Assembly (NCBI RefSeq): GCF_023806125.1
Contig: NZ_JAMSKT010000007.1
Location: 62,001 to 126,000, forward strand
Direction of reading: 5' to 3'
Source of the DNA: Clostridium caldaquaticum
GTDB lineage: Bacteria > Bacillota > Clostridia > Clostridiales > Clostridiaceae
Length of the DNA stretch: 64,000 nucleotides
Below are positions 46,558 through 57,141 of this stretch, piece after piece; position 1 is the first letter of the stretch, and the number at the start of each line of letters is the position of its first letter. The notes beneath the pieces were generated by a model. The model made no database searches, was not told where the DNA came from, and was given only the letters and a program-made list of their open reading frames with translations. The translations under genes and the position numbers were made by a program.

Positions 46558-48795
46558 TTGTCAAAGAAAAAATCTAAGTCAAGTTATAATTATGATATTA
46601 AAGGATTAATATATATAACTCTCGGGATACTTTCACTGCTTAGTGTTTTTTCTTCTTCGTCCTCAGGAATTGTAGGACATTTTACAAAAAAAATTCTTTT
46701 TTCTATCTTAGGACTAGGTGCATATATTTTCCCATTTTTTATAATATTTTTAGGATTTTGTTTAATTATTAAAAAAGGGCTAATAAGCATTAGTAAGAAA
46801 TTTTATGGTATACTTTTATTATTAGAAACTATATTATTAACATTGCAAATGATAAATATTAACTTATACTATAATTATGAAGATATTATATCAGGAGTTA
46901 TAAAAATATATAATTCTAATAGTGTCATTCACGGTGGAATAATTAGTTATCTTATTACAATATCGTTATATAAACTTTTTGGAATTATTGGTTCTTTTAT
47001 TATATTGATATTCTTATATATTTTATCCTTCATATTGATATGGCAAATATCTTTGTATGATGTCATTGTTTACTTAAATTCAAACTTTAAGTTTAAAAAA
47101 ATAGAAAAAAATAAGGTTTTTTCAAAAGAAAAAAACGAAGTAGAAGCTGATGTTCTAATTGCAAGTGATGCAGCTAAAGAGGATTTCATTAAGAAAGTAA
47201 ATAATAAAATAAAGATAATAGATTTTATAAAATCTTCTAATATTAATAATGAACAAGCAGTAGAGCAAACTATTCAAGAAGATAAAATAGACCAATTAAT
47301 AAATATTGAGCTTGAAGAACAAATAAATAAAAATTCTACCGATACAGGAATGGAATACATTGCACCCTCTTCAGAATTATTAAATTTAAATAGTTCTTTA
47401 AAGCTTAATAAAGAAGATAAAAGAGAGTTAATAAATAATGCAAGTAAGCTTGAGGAAACTTTAATTAGCTTTGGTGTTGAAGCTAAAGTAGTTCAAGTTA
47501 CTAAGGGACCTTCTGTTACAAGATTTGAAATACAACCACAGGCAGGAGTAAAAGTAAGCAAAATAGTTAATTTGGCTGACGATATTGCATTAAGTTTAGC
47601 AGCATCTGGTGTTAGAATTGAAGCTCCTATACCAGGTAAATCTGCGGTAGGAATTGAAGTCCCAAATAAGGAACTTACCGCAGTATTTTTACGAGAAGTA
47701 ATTGAATCACAAGAATTTATAGATAATAACAAAAATTTGGCCTTTTGTCTTGGTAAAGATATTTCTGGCAACTGTGTGGTTTCAGATTTATCTAAAATGC
47801 CTCATGTTCTAATTGCAGGAGCTACTGGTTCAGGTAAGAGTGTATGCATAAATACGTTAATAGTTAGTTTGCTTTATAAATATTCACCTGAAGATGTAAA
47901 ACTGCTTATGATAGATCCAAAAGTAGTAGAATTAAGCGTATATAATGGAATACCTCATTTATTAATACCTGTTGTTACTGAGCCTAAAAAAGCGGCTGGT
48001 GCATTAAACTGGGCTGTTAATGAAATGACTAAAAGATATAAAATTTTTGCAGAAAATAATGTTAGAAATATTGAAAGCTATAACGAACTTGTCCAAAAAG
48101 GTAAATTAGAAGATAAGCTTCCTTGGATTGTTATTATTGTAGACGAACTTGCTGATTTAATGATGGTATGTCCTAATGATATAGAAGATTATATAGGAAG
48201 ATTAGCTCAAATGGCTAGAGCAGCTGGAATGCATCTTGTTATAGCTACACAAAGACCTTCTGTTGATGTTATAACAGGTGTAATTAAGGCTAATATCCCT
48301 TCTAGAATTTCTTTTGCTGTATCTAGTCAAATTGACTCTAGAACTATTTTAGATACTGCTGGAGCTGAAAAGCTACTTGGGAAAGGCGATATGTTGTTTT
48401 ATCCAGTAGGTGAATCAAAACCTATAAGAATACAAGGTGCTTTTATATCAGAAGAAGAAGTGGAAAGAGTTGTGTCTTTTATTAAAAATCAAAAGACGCA
48501 AATCGAATATAAAAACGAAATTTTAGAAGAACTTGATCATAATAGTACTGAAACAAATTCAGAAGAGCTTGACAGTCTTATAAATGAAGCCGTTAAAATT
48601 GTTGTTGACGCAGGACAAGCTTCAACTTCATTAATACAGAGAAAGCTGAGAATAGGTTATAACAGAGCTGCTAGAATAATCGAACAAATGGAAGAACTTG
48701 GAATTATCTCTAGTAAAGATGGTAGTAAGCCTAGACAAATACTACTAGATAAGGAAACAGCATTAAATGTAAACTACCTTCAGGCTAACAAATAA
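46558..48795 (+). CDS. ftsK: DNA translocase FtsK/SpoIIIE
   Basis: A 745-residue DNA pump that clears chromosome from the division or sporulation septum. About four hydrophobic segments lie in residues 15-175, then a short linker. The motor has [15 protein letters not shown] (Walker A, near 425) and [12 protein letters not shown] (Walker B). A C-terminal winged helix (gamma) ends [19 protein letters not shown] 46558 follows AAGGAGGTG by 7 bp. Its position after tepA matches spoIIIE, and the sigma-H-like promoter supports a sporulation role. Confidence 0.95.
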   Translation: MSKKKSKSSYNYDIKGLIYITLGILSLLSVFSSSSSGIVGHFTKKILFSILGLGAYIFPFFIIFLGFCLIIKKGLISISKKFYGILLLLETILLTLQMININLYYNYEDIISGVIKIYNSNSVIHGGIISYLITISLYKLFGIIGSFIILIFLYILSFILIWQISLYDVIVYLNSNFKFKKIEKNKVFSKEKNEVEADVLIASDAAKEDFIKKVNNKIKIIDFIKSSNINNEQAVEQTIQEDKIDQLINIELEEQINKNSTDTGMEYIAPSSELLNLNSSLKLNKEDKRELINNASKLEETLISFGVEAKVVQVTKGPSVTRFEIQPQAGVKVSKIVNLADDIALSLAASGVRIEAPIPGKSAVGIEVPNKELTAVFLREVIESQEFIDNNKNLAFCLGKDISGNCVVSDLSKMPHVLIAGATGSGKSVCINTLIVSLLYKYSPEDVKLLMIDPKVVELSVYNGIPHLLIPVVTEPKKAAGALNWAVNEMTKRYKIFAENNVRNIESYNELVQKGKLEDKLPWIVIIVDELADLMMVCPNDIEDYIGRLAQMARAAGMHLVIATQRPSVDVITGVIKANIPSRISFAVSSQIDSRTILDTAGAEKLLGKGDMLFYPVGESKPIRIQGAFISEEEVERVVSFIKNQKTQIEYKNEILEELDHNSTETNSEELDSLINEAVKIVVDAGQASTSLIQRKLRIGYNRAARIIEQMEELGIISSKDGSKPRQILLDKETALNVNYLQANK

Positions 48796-48873
48796 TTTAA
48801 ATAGTACTTGTTTATTTATTAAATCAGATTTAAAATGTAGTATGTATTTATATTAACTATGGGAGGAAGACTT

Positions 48874-50208
48874 GTGGAAAAACTTAAGTTTGGAATTATT
48901 AGTTTAGGCTGTGATAAGAATAGAATTGATTCAGAGTTAGCTATAGGAAGACTTAATAAAAATTATGAGTTAGTAAATAACCCTAAAGAGGCAGATATTA
49001 TTCTTGTAAATACCTGTGGTTTTATAGAATCTTCTAAACAAGAATCAATAAATACAATTCTTGAGATGGCAGAATATAAGAAAAGATATAAGTGTAAAAT
49101 TCTAATAGTAACTGGTTGCTTAAGTCAGCGTTATAAAGAAGAACTTTTAGAATTAATGCCAGAAATTGATATTATGTTAGGAGTAAATAATTACGATAAA
49201 CTTTTAGAAAGTATAGAAGAATTTTTGAAAAACAAAAATAGATTATCTTATTATGATTATAGTGATAGTTTAATTACTGAGGGAGAACGAGTTATAACAA
49301 CAGGTAAATCTACAGCTTATTTGAAAATAAGTGAAGGTTGTGATAATTTATGCACCTATTGTATAATACCTAAAATTAGAGGAAAGTATAGAAGTAGAAA
49401 AATGGAAGATATTGTATCTGAAGCTAAAACACTTGCTCAAAATGGTGTTGTTGAAATAATACTTGTAGCACAGGATACTACCATGTATGGAATCGACTTA
49501 TATAAAGAGAAAAAGCTGCCTGCTTTAATAAGAGAATTATCTAATATTGAAGAAATAAAGTGGATAAGGTTACTGTATTGTTATCCTGAGGAAATAACTG
49601 ATGAATTAATACAAGAAATTGCAGATAATTCAAAGGTATGCAAGTATATTGATATGCCAATTCAGCATATAAGTAACACTGTTCTAAAAAGAATGAATAG
49701 AAGAGGTAAAAAAGAAGAAATAATAAGAAGTATAACTAAAATGAGAGATAAAATAATGGATTTGTGTTTACGTACCTCTATTATAGTTGGATTTCCTGGA
49801 GAATCAGATAGTGAGTTCAATGAATTAAAGGAATTTGTTCAAGATATAAAATTCAATAAACTAGGTGTATTCAAATATTCTCAAGAAGAAGATACACCTG
49901 CTTCAAATTTTGATAACCAAATCCCTACAGAAATAAAAGAACAGAGAGAAAAAGAATTAATGCTTTTGCAGCAAAAAATATCTAAAAAAATAAACATGGA
50001 TAAAATTGGAAAGGTATATGATGTTTTAGTAGAGGGTACTAAAAATGGAATGTATGTTGGAAGAAGTTTTGAAATGGCTCCAGAAATAGATGGTGAAATT
50101 TTCTTTAGTTGTGATACAATAGTAGATATCGGTAAAATTGTACCTGTTAAAATTACTAAAGCATTAGAATATGATTTAATAGGAGTTGTTTACTATGAAT
50201 CTTGCTAA
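48874..50208 (+). CDS. rimO: Ribosomal protein S12 methylthiotransferase RimO
   Basis: A 444-residue radical SAM enzyme that methylthiolates an Asp of S12. N-terminal UPF0004 Cys residues are in ISLGCDKNRIDSE, VNTCGFIESSK and VTGCLSQRY. The SAM cluster motif is GCDNLCTYCIIP (CX3CX2C). A TRAM domain ends the protein. GTG 48874 is chosen because GGGAGGA is 6 bp upstream; ATG 48859 precedes that site. It overlaps pgsA by 14 bp. Confidence 0.95.
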   Translation: MEKLKFGIISLGCDKNRIDSELAIGRLNKNYELVNNPKEADIILVNTCGFIESSKQESINTILEMAEYKKRYKCKILIVTGCLSQRYKEELLELMPEIDIMLGVNNYDKLLESIEEFLKNKNRLSYYDYSDSLITEGERVITTGKSTAYLKISEGCDNLCTYCIIPKIRGKYRSRKMEDIVSEAKTLAQNGVVEIILVAQDTTMYGIDLYKEKKLPALIRELSNIEEIKWIRLLYCYPEEITDELIQEIADNSKVCKYIDMPIQHISNTVLKRMNRRGKKEEIIRSITKMRDKIMDLCLRTSIIVGFPGESDSEFNELKEFVQDIKFNKLGVFKYSQEEDTPASNFDNQIPTEIKEQREKELMLLQQKISKKINMDKIGKVYDVLVEGTKNGMYVGRSFEMAPEIDGEIFFSCDTIVDIGKIVPVKITKALEYDLIGVVYYESC

Positions 50209-50740
50209 CAAACTTACAGTTATTCGTATTTTTTTAGTTCCTATTTTTTTGATATTTATAGCTGTTAAAGAAATTCCTTACGGTACTATTATTGCTACAG
50301 CAGTTTTTATAATTGCAGCACTAACAGATAAATTAGATGGATATATAGCTAGAAGCAGAAACCAAATAACTCGCTTTGGAAAATTTATGGATCCTTTAGC
50401 GGATAAGCTTTTAGTAACTGCAGCACTAGTTTCTCTTGTGGATTTTCAAATAATTCCAACATGGATTGCTATGATTATAATTGCAAGAGAATTTGCTGTT
50501 ACTGGACTTAGGTCAATTGCTGCATCTGAAGGTGTAGTGATTGCTGCAAGCTGGTGGGGTAAAATAAAAACTTTTGTTCAGATTGTAGCTATTATTTTTG
50601 CACTTTTAAATTTGAACTATACAACTATCTTCTTTACAATGTCTACAAAACTTGTTATGTATATTGCTGCTTTTGTAACAATATTATCTGGAATTGATTA
50701 CTTCATTAAAAATAAGGATGCAATTAAAATAGATAAATGA
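50195..50740 (+). CDS. pgsA: CDP-diacylglycerol-glycerol-3-phosphate 3-phosphatidyltransferase
   Basis: A 181-residue membrane enzyme for phosphatidylglycerol synthesis. The CDP-alcohol phosphotransferase motif is DKLDGYIARSRNQITRFGKF followed by MDPLADK, with all key Asp residues. About four further hydrophobic segments are seen. ATG 50195 is preceded by AGGAG at some distance. It uses the product of CdsA (27795). The pair rimO-pgsA before recA is typical. Confidence 0.95.
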   Translation: MNLANKLTVIRIFLVPIFLIFIAVKEIPYGTIIATAVFIIAALTDKLDGYIARSRNQITRFGKFMDPLADKLLVTAALVSLVDFQIIPTWIAMIIIAREFAVTGLRSIAASEGVVIAASWWGKIKTFVQIVAIIFALLNLNYTTIFFTMSTKLVMYIAAFVTILSGIDYFIKNKDAIKIDK

Positions 50741-50768
50741 TTAGAATGACATAAATCGGGCATAATTT

Positions 50769-50808
50769 TAATAAAAGTTCCTAGAAATATTTAGGAACTT
50801 TTATTATA
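50769..50808 (+). terminator. Perfect 15-bp terminator hairpin after pgsA
   Basis: TAATAAAAGTTCCTA (50769-50783) and TAGGAACTTTTATTA (50792-50806) are exact complements with an 8-nt loop. Confidence 0.8.
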
Positions 50809-50812
50809 CCTG

Positions 50813-50841
50813 TTGACCAAATAATTATAATATAATATAAT
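50813..50841 (+). promoter_or_regulatory. recA promoter
   Basis: TTGACC (50813-50818) and TATAAT (50836-50841) are spaced by 17 bp. The transcript start falls in or next to the LexA box. Confidence 0.75.
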
Positions 50842-50846
50842 TATAT

Positions 50847-50860
50847 AGAACAAATGTTCG
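50847..50860 (+). promoter_or_regulatory. LexA box of recA
   Basis: AGAACAAATGTTCG carries the GAAC-N4-GTTC core and the outer CG of the Gram-positive LexA box on one side. It lies 5 bp downstream of the -10 box, where bound LexA would block initiation. lexA lies in this same window. Confidence 0.85.
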
Positions 50861-50896
50861 TAATAAAGAAAGGATGTGAACCCTTAGGGGAATTAT

Positions 50897-51946
50897 ATGG
50901 ATAACGAAAAATTAAAAGCAATAGAAGCTGCAATAGGTCAAATAGAAAAACAATTTGGAAAAGGTTCTATAATGAAGTTAGGTGAACATAGTATATTAAA
51001 TTTGGATTCCATATCCACTGGTTGTTTAGATTTAGATATAGCTTTAGGTATAGGTGGAGTACCAAGAGGTAGAATTATTGAAATTTTTGGACCAGAATCC
51101 TCAGGAAAAACAACTGTAGCACTTCACATTGTAGCCGAAGCACAAAAGGCTGGTGGTGCAGCAGCTTTTATTGATGCTGAGCATGCTTTAGATCCAACTT
51201 ATGCAAAAGCATTAGGTGTAGATATTGATAACTTAGTAGTGTCTCAACCAGATACAGGAGAGCAAGCATTAGAAATTGCAGAAGCTCTAGTTAGATCTGG
51301 TGCAGTAGATGTAATAGTTGTCGACTCTGTAGCTGCTTTAGTTCCTAGAGCAGAAATAGAAGGTGAAATGGGAGATTCTCATGTTGGGCTTCAAGCAAGA
51401 CTTATGTCTCAAGCTCTTAGAAAGTTAGCAGGATCTATAAATAAATCAAAATGTGTTGCTATATTCATTAATCAGCTTCGTGAAAAGGTTGGAGTTATGT
51501 TTGGTAATCCGGAGACTACACCTGGAGGTAGAGCACTTAAATTTTATGCTTCAGTTAGATTGGATGTTAGAAAGTCTGATTCAATAAAACAAGGTGAAGA
51601 TGTTATTGGTAGTAGAACAAAAGTAAAGGTAATAAAAAACAAGGTAGCTCCTCCTTTTAAAATAGCTGAATTTGATATCATGTATGGTCAAGGTATATCA
51701 TCAGAAGGAAATGTTCTAGATGTAGGTGTAAAAGAAGAAATAATACAAAAGAGTGGAGCTTGGTTCTCTTATAATGAAGTTAGATTAGGTCAAGGCAGAG
51801 AAAATGCGAAACAGTTTTTAAGAGAAAATCCTGAAATTCTTTTAGAAATAGAGAACAAGATAAGAGAAAAATATAACTTGCCTATTTTCAATAAAACATC
51901 TGTGGAAAAAGTAGAAACTCAAAAAAAAGATAATAAGGATAAGTAA
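50897..51946 (+). CDS. recA: Recombinase RecA
   Basis: A 349-residue RecA. Walker [10 protein letters not shown] is near residue 65, [19 protein letters not shown] near 143, [21 protein letters not shown], read as [17 protein letters not shown], in the L2 region. It drives homologous recombination and triggers LexA self-cleavage. The ATG follows TAGGGGAA. The leader also has an earlier GAAAGGATGTG that could bind ribosomes. Confidence 0.98.
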   Translation: MDNEKLKAIEAAIGQIEKQFGKGSIMKLGEHSILNLDSISTGCLDLDIALGIGGVPRGRIIEIFGPESSGKTTVALHIVAEAQKAGGAAAFIDAEHALDPTYAKALGVDIDNLVVSQPDTGEQALEIAEALVRSGAVDVIVVDSVAALVPRAEIEGEMGDSHVGLQARLMSQALRKLAGSINKSKCVAIFINQLREKVGVMFGNPETTPGGRALKFYASVRLDVRKSDSIKQGEDVIGSRTKVKVIKNKVAPPFKIAEFDIMYGQGISSEGNVLDVGVKEEIIQKSGAWFSYNEVRLGQGRENAKQFLRENPEILLEIENKIREKYNLPIFNKTSVEKVETQKKDNKDK

Positions 51947-51977
51947 TTGATATCAGCCTTTCAATTACTTAATTTTT
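51941..51977 (+). terminator. Terminator overlapping the end of recA
   Basis: AAGTAATTGA (51941-51950) and TCAATTACTT (51961-51970) are perfect 10-bp arms, then AATTTTT. The recA stop codon is in the left arm. Confidence 0.7.
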
Positions 51978-52009
51978 CATGCTTCAGCTTTGATAGACTA
52001 TTTATTGAC

Positions 52010-52038
52010 TTGACACTATAATAAAACTAATATAAAAT
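52010..52038 (+). promoter_or_regulatory. Promoter for rny
   Basis: TTGACA (52010-52015) with TAAAAT (52033-52038) 17 bp downstream, or TATAAA at 52031 with 15 bp. Confidence 0.55.
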
Positions 52039-52157
52039 AGAATACAAATACTGGTTTAGCATATTCAAATTATTGCCAATTGAATAAATATAACACCTTT
52101 TCTAAGCTTTTATATTACAATTTTCATTTATGCAAAAGAAGCAAAGGAGGTGTTAAT

Positions 52158-53705
52158 ATGACACAAGAAAGTTTTATTTTTGTAATTGGCGTTTTAATTG
52201 CTGCTGCAGTGGTTTTAGCTACTGTAGTATATGTAAGAAAAAATATATCTCAAGCAAAAGTTTCACAAGCTGAAGAAGAAGCTAAAAGAATTATTGAAGA
52301 ATCCATTAAAAAAGCAGAATCATTAAAGAAAGAAGCTGTTCTTGAAGCAAAAGAAGAAGTTCATAAACTCAGAACAGATTTTGAAAAAGAGTCTAGAGAT
52401 AGAAGAAATGAAATTCAAAGACTCGAAAGAAGATTGATTCAACGCGAAGAGTTATTGGATAAGAAAAGTGATACCATTGAAAAAAGAGATGAAAACCTTA
52501 ATAAAAAGCAGCAAGAAATTCAAGCTTTAGAACAGGAAGTACAAGAACTTTATTTAAAGCAAAGAAATGAGCTTGAGAGGTTATCTGGCCTAACATCAGA
52601 AGAAGCTAAGCAAATTCTGTTAGATGAAGTCAGAAAAGAAATTAAACATGACGCAGCCATGTTAGTAAAAGAAGTAGAAAGTAAGGCGAAAGAAGAAGCT
52701 GATAAAAAAGCAAGAGAAATTATTACTTGTGCTATTCAAAGATGTGCAGCAGATCATGTAGCGGAAACTACAGTACATGTTGTTGCTTTACCTAATGATG
52801 AAATGAAAGGTAGAATTATAGGAAGAGAAGGAAGAAACATCCGAACGCTTGAAACTCTCACGGGTATAGATTTAATTATTGATGATACTCCAGAGGCGGT
52901 AATTCTTTCTGGTTTTGATCCTATAAGAAGGGAAGTAGCTCGAATAGCTTTAGAAAAATTAATTGTAGATGGAAGAATCCATCCAGCAAGAATTGAAGAA
53001 ATGGTTGAAAAAGCTAAAAAAGAAGTTGAAAACCATATTAAAGAGGAAGGCGAACAAGCCACATTCGAAACAGGTATACATGGTCTTAATTCTGAGTTAA
53101 TAAAGCTCCTTGGAAGATTAAAGTATAGAACTAGTTATGGCCAAAATGTATTAAAGCATTCTATTGAAGTTGCTTATTTATCTGGTTTAATGGCTGCTGA
53201 ATTAGGATTGGATGTTTCGATAGCTAAGAGAGCTGGATTACTTCATGATATTGGGAAAGCTGTAGATCATGAAGTAGAAGGTCCACATGCTATTATTGGA
53301 GCAGATTTAGCAAAAAAATATCATGAATCACCTATTATAGTTAATGCTATTGGTGCTCATCATGGTGATGTAGAATTCTTATCTTTAGAAGCAGTTCTTG
53401 TTCAAGCGGCAGACGCTATTTCAGCTGCAAGACCTGGAGCAAGAAGAGAAACCTTAGAGGCGTATATTAAGAGGTTAGAAAAATTAGAGGAAATTGCAAA
53501 CTTATATGAAGGCGTTGATAAGTCATATGCTATTCAAGCAGGAAGAGAAATAAGAATAATGGTTAAACCTGATGAAGTTGATGATGCAGGTGCTATTGAG
53601 TTAGCTAGAAATATTGTTAAAAAAATAGAAAATGAGTTGGAATATCCTGGTCAGATTAAAGTTAATGTCATTAGGGAAACCCGTTCTATTGAATACGCAA
53701 AATAG
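52158..53705 (+). CDS. rny: Ribonuclease Y
   Basis: A 515-residue membrane-anchored endoribonuclease that starts mRNA decay. A transmembrane helix spans about residues 6-25, a long charged coiled coil runs to about 200, KH follows ([17 protein letters not shown]), then HD ([29 protein letters not shown]). ATG 52158 follows AAAGGAGGTG; an upstream in-frame ATG at 52080 adds 26 residues before the ribosome site and is unlikely. Confidence 0.96.
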   Translation: MTQESFIFVIGVLIAAAVVLATVVYVRKNISQAKVSQAEEEAKRIIEESIKKAESLKKEAVLEAKEEVHKLRTDFEKESRDRRNEIQRLERRLIQREELLDKKSDTIEKRDENLNKKQQEIQALEQEVQELYLKQRNELERLSGLTSEEAKQILLDEVRKEIKHDAAMLVKEVESKAKEEADKKAREIITCAIQRCAADHVAETTVHVVALPNDEMKGRIIGREGRNIRTLETLTGIDLIIDDTPEAVILSGFDPIRREVARIALEKLIVDGRIHPARIEEMVEKAKKEVENHIKEEGEQATFETGIHGLNSELIKLLGRLKYRTSYGQNVLKHSIEVAYLSGLMAAELGLDVSIAKRAGLLHDIGKAVDHEVEGPHAIIGADLAKKYHESPIIVNAIGAHHGDVEFLSLEAVLVQAADAISAARPGARRETLEAYIKRLEKLEEIANLYEGVDKSYAIQAGREIRIMVKPDEVDDAGAIELARNIVKKIENELEYPGQIKVNVIRETRSIEYAK

Positions 53706-53710
53706 ATAGT

Positions 53711-53745
53711 TAAGCTACTGATTTTTGTCAGTAGCTTATATTATA
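53711..53745 (+). terminator. Terminator after rny
   Basis: TAAGCTACTGA and TCAGTAGCTTA are perfect 11-bp arms with a TTTTTG loop; the trailing tract is AT-rich rather than pure T. Confidence 0.65.
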
Positions 53746-53770
53746 ATATTAAAAATTTTTTAGACAAATA

Positions 53771-53799
53771 AAAGGATTTTTATATTTAATGTAGAATAT
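53771..53799 (+). promoter_or_regulatory. Candidate sigma-H promoter for spoVS
   Basis: AAAGGATTT (53771-53779), an 11-nt spacer and GTAGAATAT (53791-53799) match the sigma-H consensus at every defined position. B. subtilis spoVS is a known sigma-H gene. Confidence 0.75.
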
Positions 53800-53853
53800 T
53801 ATAGTTAATATGCAAAAATTATTGTAGTTCTTATTTTTAGGAGGATAGTTATC

Positions 53854-54114
53854 ATGGAAGTATTAAAAGTTTCAGCAAAATCTAATCTAAATTCTGTAGC
53901 AGGAGCTTTAGCAGGTGTATTAAGAGAAAATGGTACTGTGGAAATTCAAGCTATTGGAGCTGGTGCAATTAATCAAGCTATAAAATCAGTAGCGATAGCT
54001 AGAGGTTTTGTAGCTCCTAGCGGAATTGACTTAATCTGCATTCCTGCATTTACAGATATACAAATTGAAGGTGAGAATAGAACTGCTATAAAGCTTATAG
54101 TCCAATCAAGATAA
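53854..54114 (+). CDS. spoVS: Stage V sporulation protein S
   Basis: An 86-residue SpoVS with the full conserved sequence plan (LKVSAKSNLNSVAGALAGVL, IQAIGAGAINQAIKSVAIAR, GFVAPSGIDL). Position directly after rny is the ancestral spoVS place, so this copy is the orthologue of B. subtilis spoVS; the copy at 5867 is the paralogue. AGGAGGA lies upstream of the ATG. Confidence 0.95.
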   Translation: MEVLKVSAKSNLNSVAGALAGVLRENGTVEIQAIGAGAINQAIKSVAIARGFVAPSGIDLICIPAFTDIQIEGENRTAIKLIVQSR

Positions 54115-54138
54115 GTTTCGAAGGCACTTGATTTCATA

Positions 54139-54152
54139 ATTGTTTAAACAAT
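54139..54152. repeat. 14-bp perfect palindrome downstream of spoVS
   Basis: ATTGTTTAAACAAT lies in the 152-bp gap between spoVS and the PHP-domain gene. The rest of the gap is AT-rich, with a TATACT-AA-AGTATA dyad near 54197; no clear promoter or terminator could be settled. Confidence 0.35.
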
Positions 54153-54266
54153 ATTATTGTATTCTGTACATATAAATAAAAAGTATTTATAATAGGTATA
54201 CTAAAGTATATATTTTAATTATTAATTTATCTTAATATTTTATTTTAATAAAAATAGGTGTTTAAT

Positions 54267-55097
54267 ATGCAGTTTTCAGATTTACATATTCATTCAAGAT
54301 ACTCTGATGGAATGTTATGGCCAGAAAAAATAATAAGTATTGCTAGTAAAAAGAAAATAAAATGTATATCTATTACAGATCATGATACAATCGACTCTCA
54401 GCATAATGTTTCAGTGTTAGGAGAGAAATTTAATGTGATTGTAGTGCCAGGATTAGAACTTAGTACTGAATACAAAGAAAGAGAAATTCATATTTTAGGA
54501 TATTTTATAAATATACATAATGAAAATTTAAAAAAAACATTGACTAAAATAAAAGAAAGTCGAATTTTTAGAGCTAAAGAAATTATTAATAGATTAAATA
54601 AAATAAATATACATATTAATTTTGAAGATATATATAGGGATGAAGTATCTATAGGTAGACCTCATATTGCTAACGCTTTAGTTAGTGCTGGTTATGCAAA
54701 TAATATGCGTGAGGCTTTTCATCAATATTTAATAAAAGGAAGACCAGAATATGTTGATAGATATAAAATCCATTATAAGGATGCCTTAAGATTAATAAGT
54801 GAATGTAATGGTTTATCGGTACTAGCTCATCCGGGGGAAATTTATAAAGGTATTTCTATTGAAGAAATAATAAAAGAATTCAAGGTTTATGGACTTAAAG
54901 GAATTGAAGTATTCCATCCCTCTCATACATCAAAACAAATAAATGATTATTATAATTTAGCCAAAAAATATTCGCTTGTAATAACTGGTGGAAGCGATTG
55001 TCATGGTGTAATGCATGATAATGAACTGCTTATGGGAAGTGTTGGTATAGATGAGAAGCTAACCAATAAATTCTTAAGTTTAAAATTCAACAAATAA
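54267..55097 (+). CDS. PHP-domain metallo-phosphoesterase
   Basis: A 276-residue PHP protein similar in plan to YciV/RNase AM and 3',5'-nucleoside bisphosphate phosphatases. Metal ligands appear in DLHIHSRYSDG (residues 4-14), ITDHDTID, GLELSTEY, LAHPGE and TGGSDCHG. The substrate is not provable from sequence. ATG 54267 follows AGGTG by 6 bp. The aminotransferase begins 16 bp after the stop. Confidence 0.85.
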   Translation: MQFSDLHIHSRYSDGMLWPEKIISIASKKKIKCISITDHDTIDSQHNVSVLGEKFNVIVVPGLELSTEYKEREIHILGYFINIHNENLKKTLTKIKESRIFRAKEIINRLNKINIHINFEDIYRDEVSIGRPHIANALVSAGYANNMREAFHQYLIKGRPEYVDRYKIHYKDALRLISECNGLSVLAHPGEIYKGISIEEIIKEFKVYGLKGIEVFHPSHTSKQINDYYNLAKKYSLVITGGSDCHGVMHDNELLMGSVGIDEKLTNKFLSLKFNK

Positions 55098-55113
55098 ATC
55101 GGAGGAATTTAGT

Positions 55114-56307
55114 ATGATTTTTTCAAAAAAAGCAGAACAAATATCGCCGTCTATTACTTTATCAATAGATGCAAAAGCTAAAGCAATGAAAGCACAAGGA
55201 ATTGATGTTATAGGTTTCGGAGCAGGGGAACCTGATTTTAATACTCCAATTAATATTCAACAAGCGGCAATTGATGCAATAAAAAATGGGTTTACTAAGT
55301 ATACTGCAGCATCTGGAATTAAAGAATTAAAAGATGCTATTATAAATAAATTCAAAATAGATAATAACTTAATTTATTCTTCCTCGCAAATTATCGTTTC
55401 AACAGGAGCAAAACAGTGCTTATCTAATGCCTTTCAATCAATTTTAAATCCTGGAGATGAAGTGATTATTCCTATTCCATATTGGGTAAGTTACCCTGAA
55501 TTAGTAAAACTGTCCGATGGTGTGCCAGTTTTCGTTGAAACTGATGAAAAGAATTTTTTTAAGTATACTATTGAATCTTTACAAAGGGTATTAACGAATA
55601 AAAGCAAAGTGTTATTATTAAATAGTCCTAGTAATCCGACAGGGACTGTATATTCTAAAGAGGAATTACATGCTTTAGCAGAATTTGCAAGAGAAAATGA
55701 TTTAATTATTATCTCAGATGAAATTTATGAAAAACTTATTTATGGTGAAGAAAAACATATAAGTATAGCATCCATATCAGAAGATGCTTATAATAGAACC
55801 ATAGTAATAAATGGAGTATCTAAATCTTATGCTATGACTGGTTGGAGAATTGGTTATGCAGCTTGTGGTAATGAAAAAATTGCTAAATTGATGTCTAATA
55901 TTCAAAGTCATACTACTTCGAATCCGAACTCCATAGCTCAATATGCTGCAGTAGAAGCTTTAACGGGTCCTCAAGATACTATTGAATATATGATTAAAGA
56001 GTTTAAATCTAGAAGAGACTATATGGTAGATAGAATAAACAGTATGAAATATATATCTTGTATAAAGCCAAGCGGTGCTTTTTACGTAATGATTAATATT
56101 ACTGATTTATTAGATAAAAAAGTTGATGGAAACATTATAGAAAATTCATTAAATTTTTCAAGTATTCTATTAGAAAAGGAAAAAGTAGCTGTTGTTCCTG
56201 GAAGTGCATTCGGAGTTGATAATTATATTAGGTTATCTTATGCTACATCTATAAAGAATATTGAAATTGGATTAGATAGATTAGAGCATTTTTTAAATAA
56301 TTTATAA
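55114..56307 (+). CDS. Pyridoxal-phosphate aspartate/aromatic aminotransferase
   Basis: A 397-residue class I aminotransferase. Motifs: GAGEPDFNTP, NSPSNPTGTVYS, SDEIYEKLIYG and the PLP-Lys segment GVSKSYAMTGWRIGY. It is most like AspB/AspC-type enzymes making aspartate from oxaloacetate and glutamate; other amino donors cannot be excluded. GGAGGAA is upstream. Confidence 0.88.
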   Translation: MIFSKKAEQISPSITLSIDAKAKAMKAQGIDVIGFGAGEPDFNTPINIQQAAIDAIKNGFTKYTAASGIKELKDAIINKFKIDNNLIYSSSQIIVSTGAKQCLSNAFQSILNPGDEVIIPIPYWVSYPELVKLSDGVPVFVETDEKNFFKYTIESLQRVLTNKSKVLLLNSPSNPTGTVYSKEELHALAEFARENDLIIISDEIYEKLIYGEEKHISIASISEDAYNRTIVINGVSKSYAMTGWRIGYAACGNEKIAKLMSNIQSHTTSNPNSIAQYAAVEALTGPQDTIEYMIKEFKSRRDYMVDRINSMKYISCIKPSGAFYVMINITDLLDKKVDGNIIENSLNFSSILLEKEKVAVVPGSAFGVDNYIRLSYATSIKNIEIGLDRLEHFLNNL

Positions 56308-56387
56308 TAAGACAAAAATTAAATAATTTCTTAAAATAAAATTACAAAAAACTCTTATAACATTTAATTAAAATAATGAATTTATCA

Positions 56388-56415
56388 TTGTATTATATTC
56401 AAAAAATGCTATAAT
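56388..56415 (+). promoter_or_regulatory. Candidate promoter for the HPr gene
   Basis: TTGTAT (56388-56393) and TATAAT (56410-56415) are spaced by 16 bp. Confidence 0.5.
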
Positions 56416-56459
56416 ATTAATGATAGTTTAATAATATTATGTGTAGAGGTGATATAAAA

Positions 56460-56720
56460 TTGGTAACTAAAGAAGTGTTAGTTAAAAATTCAACAGGATT
56501 ACATGCTAGACCAGCAACTTTATTAGTTAAGAAAGCATCATCCTTTAAATCAGACGTAAGTATAGAATTTAACGGAAGAAAGGCTAATGTTAAAAGTCTA
56601 ATAGGCGTTTTATCATTAGGTGTTACAAAAAACTCCACAGTTAAAGTTATAGCTTCTGGAGATGATGAAAATTTAGCAGTTGAAGAAATTGTTAAATTAA
56701 TAGATTCTTTAGAGGAATAA
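56460..56720 (+). CDS. ptsH: HPr family phosphocarrier protein
   Basis: An 86-residue HPr. With the TTG start at 56460, the active-site histidine is exactly His15 (GLHARP) and the regulatory serine exactly Ser46 (VKSLIGVLSLG), the standard numbering, which supports this start; AGAGGTGAT is 7 bp upstream. Both phosphorylation sites are present, so it can serve PTS transport and HPr-kinase-dependent catabolite control. ptsI is not beside it, so it could be a second HPr copy. Confidence 0.88.
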   Translation: MVTKEVLVKNSTGLHARPATLLVKKASSFKSDVSIEFNGRKANVKSLIGVLSLGVTKNSTVKVIASGDDENLAVEEIVKLIDSLEE

Positions 56721-56755
56721 ATAAAAGGCTCAGATATTTGAGCCTTTTATTTATA
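56718..56755. terminator. Bidirectional terminator between HPr gene and DUF378 gene
   Basis: TAAATAAAAGGCTCA and TGAGCCTTTTATTTA are perfect 15-bp arms (loop GATATT) between convergent genes; the stop codons of both genes overlap it or abut it. Confidence 0.88.
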
Positions 56756-56966
56756 TTTTACTTTTTCTTGCTTTAAACAAGAATAGTACCATATCAATTC
56801 CTGCAACTCCAATTATTATATAAATGATTCTTGATAGTATTTGAAGACTTGTTCCAAATATAAGTTGCACTAAGTCAATATTTAGTAATCCGTATAATCC
56901 CCAATTTAGAGCTCCTATAATTACTAATAAAAAAGATATTTTATCCAAAACGCTTAGTTTGTACAT
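56751..56966 (-). CDS. DUF378 small membrane protein
   Basis: A 71-residue protein with two hydrophobic segments (SFLLVIIGALNWGLYGL and IIYIIIGVAGIDMVLFLF). NWGLYG and IIGVAG are DUF378 hallmarks. Function unknown. It is on the minus strand with AAGGAGGAA before the ATG. Confidence 0.88.
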   Translation of the reverse strand: MYKLSVLDKISFLLVIIGALNWGLYGLLNIDLVQLIFGTSLQILSRIIYIIIGVAGIDMVLFLFKARKSKI

Positions 56967-57141
56967 ATTTCCTCCTTGAATATATAATGTTTATAGTAAA
57001 TTATATTGTTTGTTTGTTTGAATAAGAACTATAGTAATAAATTTAACTTAAAAACGAACAAAAATGTATTTTAATTATATAAATGTATGATATAATATGA
57101 ATGATTAGTAATGATAAACTATTTATATACGGAGGTTCTTT

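Noticed and set aside
57050-57064. PurBox-like AAAACGAACAAAAAT upstream of purB
   Set aside because: PurR control needs two inverted boxes with fixed spacing; no second GTTCG-type arm was found, and the site lies between divergent genes.
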